A stretch of 6,762 bases of DNA from Clostridiales bacterium (lineage in GTDB: Bacteria; Bacillota_A; Clostridia; Peptostreptococcales; Anaerovoracaceae). Each line of letters starts with the position of its first letter. The stretch's first letter is position 1. The translations under genes and the position numbers were made by a program. The notes below the pieces were generated by a model. It was not told where the DNA came from and did not search any database. It saw nothing but the letters and a program-made list of their open reading frames with translations. Location: assembly GCA_012510935.1 (NCBI GenBank), contig JAAZHB010000027.1, forward strand, positions 1 to 6,762, written 5' to 3'. Below are positions 1 through 5,759 of this stretch, piece by piece.

Positions 1-25
1 GCTAGCTGGACACAGTTTAATAAAT

Positions 26-268
26 CTAGCAATTTTCAGCTATATAAAGCTGCTCATATCCGTTGTCTGTGCAAACCACAAGTTGTTCCATTTCATCGTG
101 TGAATTATCATAAAGCGGTTCTGGCGCATCATATTTCACACAAGTTCCACAGCTGCTACTTAAGTTGCGCGGTACTGGCATTGTGATTGCATTATAACCC
201 ATACTCTTGCACATTTTGTGATATCTAATTGCACCGAAATGCATAAAAAAGGTTGCAATATATGTCAT
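26..268 (-). CDS. DUF3343 family putative Se/S carrier-like protein (80 aa)
   Basis: Small cytosolic protein of the DUF3343 family, which occurs in Clostridia beside selenium and sulfur metabolism genes and is described as a putative Se/S carrier. Seen: the family hallmark PVPRNLSSSCGTC at residues 31-43, giving a CxxC-like pair C40/C43, after a short beta-alpha start (MTYIATFFMHFGAI). A further cysteine, C80, is the last residue. I chose the ATG at 268-266 because AAGGAG at 275-280 lies 6 nt upstream; an in-frame TTG at 298 would place this ribosome binding site inside the gene. It is the third gene of the yedE operon, 70 nt after the TusA-like gene. The carrier role is a family-level proposal: the paired cysteines fit binding of persulfide or selenium, but no reaction can be read from the sequence. 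The operon may continue beyond the left edge. Confidence 0.85.
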   Translation of the reverse strand: MTYIATFFMHFGAIRYHKMCKSMGYNAITMPVPRNLSSSCGTCVKYDAPEPLYDNSHDEMEQLVVCTDNGYEQLYIAENC

Positions 269-274
269 TCCATA

Positions 275-280
275 CTCCTT
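275..280 (-). promoter_or_regulatory. Ribosome binding site that sets the DUF3343 start
   Basis: The minus strand reads AAGGAG followed by 6 nt (TATGGA) and ATG. This decides for the ATG at 268 over the upstream in-frame TTG at 298. Confidence 0.75.
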
Positions 281-338
281 AAGTACACAGTAATACAAAC
301 ATCACAATTATAGCATGTAGAGTTTTAAATAACCAGCA

Positions 339-542
339 CTATTTTGTAAGTATTAGCTCATAATCTCCTTCAGCTGTATCCTTACACTCTACTTTGTATC
401 CATTGTTCATTGCGTATCGAGTAACATTTTCCTTTGGAGTAACACCATCTACCATCACTGTATATGAATTGTCTCCACTCTTTAGCGCATCTGCAACCAT
501 AATTACAGGCTGTGGACATGAAAGACCTCTTGCATCTAGCAT
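339..542 (-). CDS. TusA/SirA/YedF-like sulfur (selenium) carrier protein (67 aa)
   Basis: Small TusA-family protein. Such proteins accept a persulfide sulfur (or possibly selenium) on a conserved cysteine from a cysteine desulfurase or transporter and pass it on in the cytosol. Seen: the N-terminal signature LDARGLSCPQPV (residues 2-13) with the CPxP motif, so C9 is the expected carrier cysteine, followed by the beta-alpha-beta pattern of the fold (VMVDGVTPKENV, GYKVECK, YELILTK). The length is normal for a single-domain TusA or E. coli-type YedF (about 70-80 aa). It lacks the extra C-terminal domain of the longer selenium-metabolism YedF proteins, so I give no symbol. AGGAGGT at 550-556 lies 7 nt before the ATG, and only 15 nt separate it from the YedE stop codon, so the two are co-transcribed. 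Pairing of YedE with a TusA-like protein is common and supports a handover from channel to carrier. Confidence 0.92.
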   Translation of the reverse strand: MLDARGLSCPQPVIMVADALKSGDNSYTVMVDGVTPKENVTRYAMNNGYKVECKDTAEGDYELILTK

Positions 543-557
543 TGCATTTACCTCCTA

Positions 558-1622
558 TTACTTTGCTTCTTTACGAAATGTGTTGATAATACCAATAAGA
601 GCTACAACACAGATTCCAACAATAACAGCTACCTTGCCATAAGGTGTAGGCCCCTCTGGACTTGAAGCTAGACCAAAGTTGTGACAGAAAGCTGCGCCAA
701 CAATTAGGCCAACTACTACAACTGCAGAGTCAACATTTCCTTCACCAGACAGAACAAGTTGTCTCAGTGGGCAACCACCAAGAAGACAGCACGCAAATCC
801 AACAAGGAAAAGTCCAAGAAAATTCCAAAGTCCATCATTGAATGCAACAGGCTGTGCATCAAACCCAGGGTTGAAGAACCCTAGACAAATGTTAACAATA
901 AGAGCTGAAACGAAAATTGCAATAAAGCCGAGAAGCAATCTTGATTCCTTGAAAAGAATCATATCACGTATTCCCCCAACCATGCACAGTCTTGTTCTCT
1001 GAGCAAGTGCTCCAACAATGAGTCCTGCGCCAAGTGAAAGTGCAATACTTGCGTGCATTGATCCAGGTCCCTCAGCTGAGAAGAAGATAAATGCTGGAGC
1101 TACAATAAGTAGTCCTAAGCATACAACTTGGATAATTGGCATCACGAACCCGTCGCAGTATGAAACCTTATAAGTTCTCTTTAGAGAAAAACCTTTCTTA
1201 AGGAAGAATACACCAGCGATAATTCCAACAGCAAACCCAAAGAAACCGATAATAGCGTTCCAATCGCCACCGGCAAGACGAAGAATCATTCTGAATGGGC
1301 AACCTAGGAACATCAAGCAACCAACCATTGCAAAAAACGATAGAATAAATCTTGTCATTGGAGCACTTCCACCTTTAGGGGAAAACTCCTTCTTTGCAAA
1401 TGCGCAAATTAATGCTCCAAGTACAATTCCAATTATTTCTGGTCTGATGTACTGAACAACTGGTGCTCTATGAAGTCCAAGCGCACCTGCAGTGTCTCTT
1501 ACAAAACATGCAATACAGAAACCCATATTCATTGGGTTTCCAAAGTATACAAGACCAGCAGCAATTACGCCGATTACAAGTCCTGCGATAATGATAATAA
1601 TCTTATCTTTTTTAGCAGCCAT
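558..1622 (-). CDS. yedE: YedE family putative selenium (or thiosulfate/sulfur) transporter, 354 aa
   Basis: Integral membrane protein of the YeeE/YedE (Sulf_transp) family. Members import thiosulfate or related sulfur species, and the clade found with selenium genes is called a putative selenium transporter. Seen: about 9-10 hydrophobic segments over nearly the whole length, and paired cysteine motifs. The first half has GFCIACFVRD (34-43, C36 and C39) and FLGCPFR (C108); the second half has RLCMVGGIRD (211-220, C213) and LGGCPLR (C284). The halves align at an offset of about 177 residues, the internal duplication typical of the family. Near the C-terminus CHNFGLASSPEGPTPYG (313-329) also looks like a family signature. 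AAAAGGAG at 1630-1637 sits 7 nt before the ATG. It is the first gene of the operon with the TusA-like and DUF3343 genes and is divergent from the cysteine desulfurase. The substrate is inferred from neighbours: selenium is favoured over sulfur because of DUF3343, but no selD or selA is in the window to prove it. Confidence 0.9.
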   Translation of the reverse strand: MAAKKDKIIIIIAGLVIGVIAAGLVYFGNPMNMGFCIACFVRDTAGALGLHRAPVVQYIRPEIIGIVLGALICAFAKKEFSPKGGSAPMTRFILSFFAMVGCLMFLGCPFRMILRLAGGDWNAIIGFFGFAVGIIAGVFFLKKGFSLKRTYKVSYCDGFVMPIIQVVCLGLLIVAPAFIFFSAEGPGSMHASIALSLGAGLIVGALAQRTRLCMVGGIRDMILFKESRLLLGFIAIFVSALIVNICLGFFNPGFDAQPVAFNDGLWNFLGLFLVGFACCLLGGCPLRQLVLSGEGNVDSAVVVVGLIVGAAFCHNFGLASSPEGPTPYGKVAVIVGICVVALIGIINTFRKEAK

Positions 1623-1691
1623 ATTTTAACTCCTTTTAAAAAATAGTATAATAATTTCATCACTAATAATACACTAAAATTACATATCTCG

Positions 1692-1743
1692 CTATTTGAT
1701 AAAGGCTATATATTTATATGTCTATTATAGGTTTTATCAATAG
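1692..1743. promoter_or_regulatory. Imperfect dyad in the divergent spacer, candidate shared operator
   Basis: The arms TTGATAAA (1696-1703) and TTTATCAA (1733-1740) are perfect inverted repeats centred near 1718. The symmetry extends inward as CTATA (1706-1710) against TATAG (1726-1730) and outward as CTAT/TAG. It lies between two divergent transcription units of related function, where a regulator (for instance of the LysR type, which often uses AT-rich dyads between divergent promoters) could control both. The regulator identity is inference; no regulator gene is in the window. Confidence 0.4.
1713..1740 (-). promoter_or_regulatory. Candidate promoter for the yedE operon
   Basis: On the minus strand TTGATA (1740-1735) and TATAAA (1718-1713) are separated by 16 nt, each matching 5 of 6 consensus bases. 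This predicts a start near 1706 and a leader of about 80 nt before yedE. The site is inside the dyad, so binding there would occlude it. The region is very AT-rich, so chance matches are likely. Confidence 0.35.
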
Positions 1744-1809
1744 TTTTTTTGACTTAATTTATATAGTAATTTGATATAGTTTAATATAGTTAAAGAATTG
1801 ATGAAGAAA

Positions 1810-1815
1810 GAAGGG
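1810..1815 (+). promoter_or_regulatory. Ribosome binding site that sets the cysteine desulfurase start
   Basis: GAAGGG lies 6 nt before the ATG at 1822, whose product begins MDKIYLDNAATT, as expected for the family. It rules against the in-frame TTG at 1798 and ATG at 1801. Confidence 0.7.
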
Positions 1816-1821
1816 TTAATA

Positions 1822-2829
1822 ATGGATAAGATATATTTGGATAATGCTGCTACAACATTTCCTAAGCCATCAGATGTACCTGCTGCTGTCTTTGAATATA
1901 TGACGACAGTTGGAGCAAACATTAATAGAGGCACTTACGAGACTGCTTTTGACCTCGAAAGTATAGTCTTTGAGACAAGGCAGCTTCTTTGCGATATGTT
2001 TGAAGCTGAAGACTGTAAGAATGTAGTTTTTACAAAGAATATCACTGAAAGCTTGAACTTTGTTCTTAAAGGTTTCTTGAAGCCAGGGGATCATGTAATT
2101 ACATCTGAAGTTGAACATAATGCTGTAATGAGACCTCTTGTGCAGTTAGAAGAACATGGTATTGAATTCTCTAGGGTTCCATGCTCTAAAGATGGAAGTT
2201 TGGAATTAGATAAGCTCAAGGATTCTTTGAAGCCGAACACAAAAGCAGTTGTAATGCTTCATGCAAGCAATGTCAGCGGTACAATTCTTCCACTTAAGGA
2301 AGTCGGTGCTTTCTGTAAGGAGAATGGTTTGAAGTTCTTTGTTGACTGTGCACAGACCGCTGGTGTCGTTCCTGTCAGCATGAAGGAAATGAATATTGAT
2401 GCGCTTTGCTTTACAGGTCATAAAGGTTTGCTTGGTCCACAAGGAATTGGTGGGTTTATCTTAAAGGAGGATATCATAAGTTCTATTGATCCATTAATAT
2501 CTGGCGGAACTGGGTCTATCAGCCATACAGAGGAGATTCCTGACTTTATGCCTGACCGATTTGAAGCAGGAACAATGAACTTGCCTGGAATTGTTGGTCT
2601 TCACGCCGGTCTTCTTTGGATAAACAAAACGGGTATACAAAACATCGAGAACCATGAGCTAAAACTCACACAACTGCTTCTTGATGAATTGAAACCACTT
2701 GAAGAAAGCGGAGAACTAATGATTGCCGGAAAGCATGGTCTTGAAGGAAGAACCGGAGTTATTTCTATTCAGACAATTAACAAAGATCCTGCTGAGGTAG
2801 CCTTGCACTGGATAACGAGTTTGGAATAA
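1822..2829 (+). CDS. Cysteine desulfurase family protein, PLP-binding part (335 aa), cut short by a frameshift
   Basis: Class V aminotransferase-fold cysteine desulfurase (NifS/SufS-like; the compact family often found with Se/S genes). The normal reaction is PLP-dependent removal of sulfur (or selenium) from cysteine (selenocysteine), leaving it on an active-site cysteine for transfer. Seen: YLDNAATTFPKP (5-16), NRGTYE (35-40), SEVEHNAV with H99, HASNVSGT (147-154), VDCAQTAG with D175 and Q178, the Schiff-base lysine K201 in TGHKGLLGPQG, and RFEAGTMN further on. After EVAL the frame departs from the family: it reads HWITSLE and stops at 2827-2829, while the expected ALDNEFGIMTRVGLHCAP continues in the -1 frame from 2805. 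A rejoined protein would be about 386 aa, a normal length for the family. As it stands this part lacks the catalytic cysteine, so it could bind PLP but should not act as a desulfurase alone. Divergent to the yedE operon. The frame change could be a true mutation, a sequencing error or recoding. Confidence 0.9.
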   Translation: MDKIYLDNAATTFPKPSDVPAAVFEYMTTVGANINRGTYETAFDLESIVFETRQLLCDMFEAEDCKNVVFTKNITESLNFVLKGFLKPGDHVITSEVEHNAVMRPLVQLEEHGIEFSRVPCSKDGSLELDKLKDSLKPNTKAVVMLHASNVSGTILPLKEVGAFCKENGLKFFVDCAQTAGVVPVSMKEMNIDALCFTGHKGLLGPQGIGGFILKEDIISSIDPLISGGTGSISHTEEIPDFMPDRFEAGTMNLPGIVGLHAGLLWINKTGIQNIENHELKLTQLLLDELKPLEESGELMIAGKHGLEGRTGVISIQTINKDPAEVALHWITSLE

Positions 2830-2981
2830 TGACTCGAGTAGGTCTTCATTGTGCGCCACATGCACATATGGCACTTGGTACTTTCCCTATTGGTACAATA
2901 AGATTTGCTTTCGGCTATTGGAACACAGAAGCTGATGTTGTTGCAACTTCTAATGCGCTTAAGGAAATCCTCTCAAGATAG
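2805..2981 (+). pseudogene. C-terminal segment of the same cysteine desulfurase, in the -1 frame, carrying the active-site cysteine
   Basis: Reading from 2805 gives ALDNEFGIMTRVGLHCAP and continues through HMALGTFPIGTIRFAFGY and WNTEADVVATSNALKEILSR to TAG at 2979-2981. This matches the expected C-terminus of the family: the RVGLHCAP loop with the sulfur-accepting cysteine (codon 2850-2852) and the GT-RF-FGY-NTE block. The -1 frame is closed upstream by TGA at 2793-2795, so the frame change must occur between 2796 and 2829; the homology places it at 2803-2805 (GCC TTG CAC). An ATG at 2829-2831 overlaps the upstream stop as TAATG and would give a free 50-aa peptide, but no good ribosome binding site precedes it. 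The residues look well conserved rather than decayed, so the lesion is recent, an artefact, or bypassed. Confidence 0.85.
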
Positions 2982-3027
2982 AAGACCTTAGATATAAGCT
3001 GCAATTTGCAAACTATACTGAATACGA

Positions 3028-3065
3028 CAAAAGCTATGCATAATCAATCTATGCATAGCTTTTTT
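3028..3065 (+). terminator. Factor-independent terminator after the cysteine desulfurase
   Basis: A perfect 12-bp stem, AAGCTATGCATA (3031-3042) with TATGCATAGCTT (3050-3061), encloses a 7-nt loop. Flanking A and T bases can extend it to 14 bp, and a run of six T follows from 3060. It ends the plus-strand desulfurase transcript about 80 nt after its TAG. On the minus strand it is followed by TTTTG, so it may also catch transcripts from the convergent L,D-transpeptidase gene. Confidence 0.85.
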
Positions 3066-3146
3066 ATTATAGTCATGCATGCGCATTTTCTTGCATAGAC
3101 ATGGCTTTATCTCGCCTTAAATTGCTAAATGCTAGCAAGTTGTTCT

Positions 3147-4544
3147 TTAATAATATACTAGAATAACGCTTCCCGCACTAAGCTTATGGAAGATGCTTGA
3201 TGCTGCCCAAATTGGAAGATTTACGCATCCATGAGACCCATTGCCTCTATAGATGCTGCCTCCGAAAGTGCTTCTCCAATCAGCATCATGAAGGCCAATT
3301 CCACCATTGAAAGGCATCCAGTATCTTACCTTTGATTCATAATCAGTACCATCAGCATTCTTGCCCGTTAGCGTTGCTGGACTAACTTTATATGCTAGCT
3401 TATATATTCCGGCTGGTGTTTCATACCCATAATTTCCAGTTACACATGGAGTCTCAATTACAATCTCTCCATTCTCAACATAATAAACAGTCTGGCTACT
3501 GATGCTTACCTCAAGATGATTACCAATTGCCTGAACACCATTTGGATCTTTGTATACAGTTCCAACTGTTCCATTCTTTGCAGCCTCAACTAACGATTCT
3601 GCAGACTTTTGAATATCTATAGCCGCAGCAATAGCGAAATTATATAGTTCTTTCTCTCCCTCAACAGTTGAAACCTTAGTTTTATCGATATCACCCTTAC
3701 CAATTGACATAATGGCGATTTCTGAAGCTACTTCAGCCGCTCCATCAAGGTCATATTTAGGTCCTGACTTTGAATACTTAATAATCTTCGCAGTTAATTC
3801 AGAGTAAATATGTATCGTCTGACCATTTGGTGCGTTGATATCCATTCCCTTCTCAATATATTCCTTTGCAAAAGCAAGCTCGTCAGCAAGGTCTTCGCTT
3901 GTAACAGATGGAACCTTGATATAGTCTGCAAGCCTACAGGAATAAGTGTTCTTTGTCGGATTATCAACCCTCTTTTTAGCAATATCATTTGCAATAAGGT
4001 CATAATCAGGATTATTACCTTGCACCTCTTCAACAATAGTCACAGTCTCGTAATCAACATAAGCATCCTGCGTTACAGTTGTTCCCTCTGATGGAGGATA
4101 CATTTCCTTGAGGACAGTACCTGTTGCTTCTACCCCAGAAGTTGCATAGAGCTTCACCTCATAGTCTGGCTGAAGCAATTTAGCTTTGCCAAGTTTCCCT
4201 GAAAAAATTGCTCTTATGTCGAAGTACGAAAGCCTCAAGACTTCATTAAGTCTATACTCATTTGCAAAAACAAACTTCGTATTCACTACATCATTATGCC
4301 CTGCATCATCGCTGAACTCAATTGTGTTTAACTTAGCATTAAGTTCCTCAGTCGCCTCTGTAACAGTCATTCCACTAACATCTACCCCATCCAAACTCAC
4401 ACCATTTCTAAAAGTAGTCAATTTAGATGCTTTTATATCAGCAGCGCAGGCCGCAAACAATAGAATAACAGCAATAATTACTATTACATTCCTATGCCTA
4501 TGACAACCGTTGATAAATCTATTATTCATTTGATGTACATACAC
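3147..4544 (-). CDS. Membrane-anchored L,D-transpeptidase (YkuD domain), 465 aa
   Basis: Extracytoplasmic cell-wall enzyme that makes 3-3 crosslinks in peptidoglycan (or attaches proteins to it) through a catalytic cysteine. Seen: a basic N-terminus and one hydrophobic segment (about 19-35), acting as signal anchor; DGVDVSGMT (52-60), typical of the YkuD-associated peptidoglycan-binding-like region; TQDAYVDYE...EEVQGNN (158-178) of the same type; then the YkuD domain from about 343 to the end. This holds TGNYGYETPAGIY (369-381), YWMPFNGGIGLHDADWRS with H419, and SHGCVN (437-442) with catalytic C440. The layout and length are usual for Firmicutes. Start: GTG at 4544 has AGGA 4 nt upstream; ATG at 4529 (codon 6) is an alternative with a longer gap. 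LFAAC at 29-33 resembles a lipobox but has Phe at -3, so a lipoprotein is unlikely. It stands alone between a terminator and the tRNA operon. The first part of the gene after the TM segment is divergent and I assign it by position only. Confidence 0.92.
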   Translation of the reverse strand: MYVHQMNNRFINGCHRHRNVIVIIAVILLFAACAADIKASKLTTFRNGVSLDGVDVSGMTVTEATEELNAKLNTIEFSDDAGHNDVVNTKFVFANEYRLNEVLRLSYFDIRAIFSGKLGKAKLLQPDYEVKLYATSGVEATGTVLKEMYPPSEGTTVTQDAYVDYETVTIVEEVQGNNPDYDLIANDIAKKRVDNPTKNTYSCRLADYIKVPSVTSEDLADELAFAKEYIEKGMDINAPNGQTIHIYSELTAKIIKYSKSGPKYDLDGAAEVASEIAIMSIGKGDIDKTKVSTVEGEKELYNFAIAAAIDIQKSAESLVEAAKNGTVGTVYKDPNGVQAIGNHLEVSISSQTVYYVENGEIVIETPCVTGNYGYETPAGIYKLAYKVSPATLTGKNADGTDYESKVRYWMPFNGGIGLHDADWRSTFGGSIYRGNGSHGCVNLPIWAASSIFHKLSAGSVILVYY

Positions 4545-4663
4545 CCTTTCCTAAAAAAAATATTTGCACAGTTGCTATTCTAACATATATAATATAAAAA
4601 AGGTTTAATAATCTTATGGTTTTATTTGCTTTTCCAATTTTTATAAATAATTTCGAAAATTTG

Positions 4664-4692
4664 TTGACATTTATATGCTAATAGTTTATCAT
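4664..4692 (+). promoter_or_regulatory. Sigma-A type promoter of the tRNA operon
   Basis: TTGACA (4664-4669), a perfect -35 box, 17 nt, then TATCAT (4687-4692), 5 of 6 for the -10 box. The predicted start near 4699 leaves about 22 nt before tRNA-Asn. A strong, near-consensus promoter is expected for stable RNA genes. Confidence 0.8.
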
Positions 4693-4721
4693 TAAGAAGT
4701 CGCGAAAATGGGGATTATTAT

Positions 4722-4796
4722 TCCGAGGTAGCTCAATGGCAGAGCAACCGGCTGTTAACCGGTAGGTTGTGGGTTCGAGCCCCACCCTCGGAGCCA
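4722..4796 (+). tRNA. tRNA-Asn (anticodon GTT)
   Basis: The acceptor arms TCCGAGG and CCTCGGA pair fully, with discriminator G and encoded CCA (4794-4796). Anticodon stem ACCGG/CCGGT encloses loop CTGTTAA with anticodon GTT at 4754-4756. D arm AGCTCAATGGCAGAGC and T loop GGGTTCGAGCCCC are canonical. First gene of the tRNA operon. Confidence 0.97.
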
Positions 4797-4804
4797 TTCT
4801 TTTT

Positions 4805-4893
4805 GCCGGAGTGGCGGAATAGGCAGACGCAGCGGACTTAAAATCCGCCGATCGTAAAAGATCGTACCGGTTCGATCCCGGTTTCCGGCACCA
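4805..4893 (+). tRNA. tRNA-Leu (anticodon TAA)
   Basis: An 89-nt class II tRNA. Acceptor GCCGGAG pairs with TTCCGGC (one G-T wobble), discriminator A, CCA encoded. Anticodon stem GCGGA/TCCGC holds loop CTTAAAA, anticodon TAA at 4839-4841. A long variable arm (GATCGT AAAA GATCG region, about 4849-4865) marks it as leucine type. It starts 8 nt after tRNA-Asn. Confidence 0.97.
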
Positions 4894-4902
4894 ATTTAAT
4901 AT

Positions 4903-4978
<76 letters not shown>

Positions 4979-4984
4979 TTTAAC

Positions 4985-5018
4985 AAAAAGAACTAACCTA
5001 TAAAGGTTAGTTCTTTTT
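4985..5018. terminator. Bidirectional terminator between the tRNA operon and the B3/B4 gene
   Basis: AAAAAGAACTAACC (4985-4998) pairs perfectly with GGTTAGTTCTTTTT (5005-5018) around a 6-nt loop TATAAA. On the plus strand the stem ends in a run of six T, right after initiator tRNA. On the minus strand it also ends in TTTTT and starts only 6 nt after the TAA of the B3/B4 gene, so it can end both convergent transcripts. Confidence 0.9.
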
Positions 5019-5024
5019 TCGTTG

Positions 5025-5747
5025 TTATAACAATTGCTTAAAAAAATCGAATCTTGGATGTTCCTTGTCTACAAATCCCACCTCTATCTCTAGCTGTGGA
5101 CCAAATGAGGCTTTCAACAAATCTACGAATTCGTTCGTGGCTTCAATAACAACTTCTTTGTTCAAATCAGAAAATCCATCTATAGGGAAAAGAACGTTAG
5201 TGGTATCTTCAGTAATCTTCCCTCTCTCGCTTTGTCTCCATGTCCACCTTCGAGTACGAACTTCTTTGTCGCTAGCATAAATTGCCTCTCCAACTTCTGG
5301 AGTCTCCTCCTCGGTCTCACCAAAAGCAATGAAAGTATCCCCATCTGATGCTAAACGCACATCTAGACCCTCATCAATAGAATCTAAATCATGCGCGCCT
5401 ATCGGCAAATGATATTTAATCGAAATGGCATTACCCAAATCAACAATACCATTAATTGAAGGAAATCCTTTACCCTTAGCAATTCTTGTAAGCAAAGCCT
5501 CAATAGAACAATGATACTTATTAGGATTAATCCCTAGTGCGCGAAAAGCATCACGATAAGGAATAATATCTGGTGTTTCTTTAGGCTTTTTATCCTTAAA
5601 AAAATCTTCGCATATTGAAATATTTGAATCTAGCAGTTTAGCTAGCTCTGGCAAAGCCTTATGGTTATCAATCCCTTGAACCGCAACTGCGCCAAAATAT
5701 GCGCTTGGCAATTTATCAAAAATCTCCTTCGATACTTGGTAATACAT
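5025..5747 (-). CDS. Free-standing B3/B4 domain protein (PheRS beta editing-domain relative), 240 aa
   Basis: Cytosolic protein made of a single B3/B4 domain, the domain that in bacterial phenylalanyl-tRNA synthetase beta chain clears mischarged tRNA. Seen: PYRDAFRALGINPNKY (63-78), SIEALLTRIAKGKGFPSING (81-100), IVDLGNAISIKYHLPIGAHD (101-120), and RRWTWRQSERGKITEDT (166-182) followed by NVLFPI, all in family order. Nothing of the rest of the synthetase (tRNA-binding, B5 or catalytic-like parts) is present, and the length is usual for solo B3/B4 proteins. A trans-editing role on some aminoacyl-tRNA is an inference from fold; the substrate is unknown. GGAGGA at 5753-5758 precedes the ATG by 5 nt. 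The gene lies 12 nt behind the upstream membrane-protein gene, with which it shares a transcript, and faces the tRNA operon tail to tail. Confidence 0.9.
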   Translation of the reverse strand: MYYQVSKEIFDKLPSAYFGAVAVQGIDNHKALPELAKLLDSNISICEDFFKDKKPKETPDIIPYRDAFRALGINPNKYHCSIEALLTRIAKGKGFPSINGIVDLGNAISIKYHLPIGAHDLDSIDEGLDVRLASDGDTFIAFGETEEETPEVGEAIYASDKEVRTRRWTWRQSERGKITEDTTNVLFPIDGFSDLNKEVVIEATNEFVDLLKASFGPQLEIEVGFVDKEHPRFDFFKQLL

Positions 5748-5752
5748 TTATT

Positions 5753-5758
5753 TCCTCC
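5753..5758 (-). promoter_or_regulatory. Ribosome binding site of the B3/B4 gene in the 12-nt intergenic gap
   Basis: GGAGGA 5 nt before the ATG at 5747, and one base after the TGA (5762-5760) of the upstream gene. The tight spacing supports an operon with possible translational coupling. Confidence 0.7.
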
Positions 5759-5759
5759 A

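Noticed and set aside
1..30. GCTAG...CTAGC inverted repeat at the left edge as a terminator of the yedE operon
   Set aside because: A 5-bp stem with a 20-nt loop that overlaps the DUF3343 stop codon; no T run is visible before the window ends.
29..33. LFAAC in the L,D-transpeptidase (residues 29-33 of the protein) as a lipobox
   Set aside because: Phe at -3 and a position at the end of a signal-anchor segment make lipid attachment unlikely; related enzymes are usually anchored by the membrane segment.
394..642. Plus-strand open frame of 82 codons
   Set aside because: Shadow of the TusA-like gene and the end of yedE; no family resemblance and no ribosome binding site.
1737..2442. Three minus-strand open frames opposite the desulfurase and in its upstream spacer (1737-1934, 1870-2118, 2206-2442)
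   Set aside because: Antisense to a clearly conserved gene, with low-complexity or random-looking products.
2827..2832. Selenocysteine recoding of a stop in the desulfurase, suggested by the Se context
   Set aside because: The in-frame stop is TAA, not TGA, and the homology continues in another frame, so readthrough would not restore the protein.
3122..3138. Small hairpin TTGCTA/TAGCAA as a terminator for the L,D-transpeptidase gene
   Set aside because: Only a 6-bp AT-rich stem and a short TTTAA tail on the minus strand; too weak to call.
3794..4503. Open frames on both strands inside the L,D-transpeptidase gene
   Set aside because: Other-frame shadows of a conserved coding region; no start signals or recognisable motifs.
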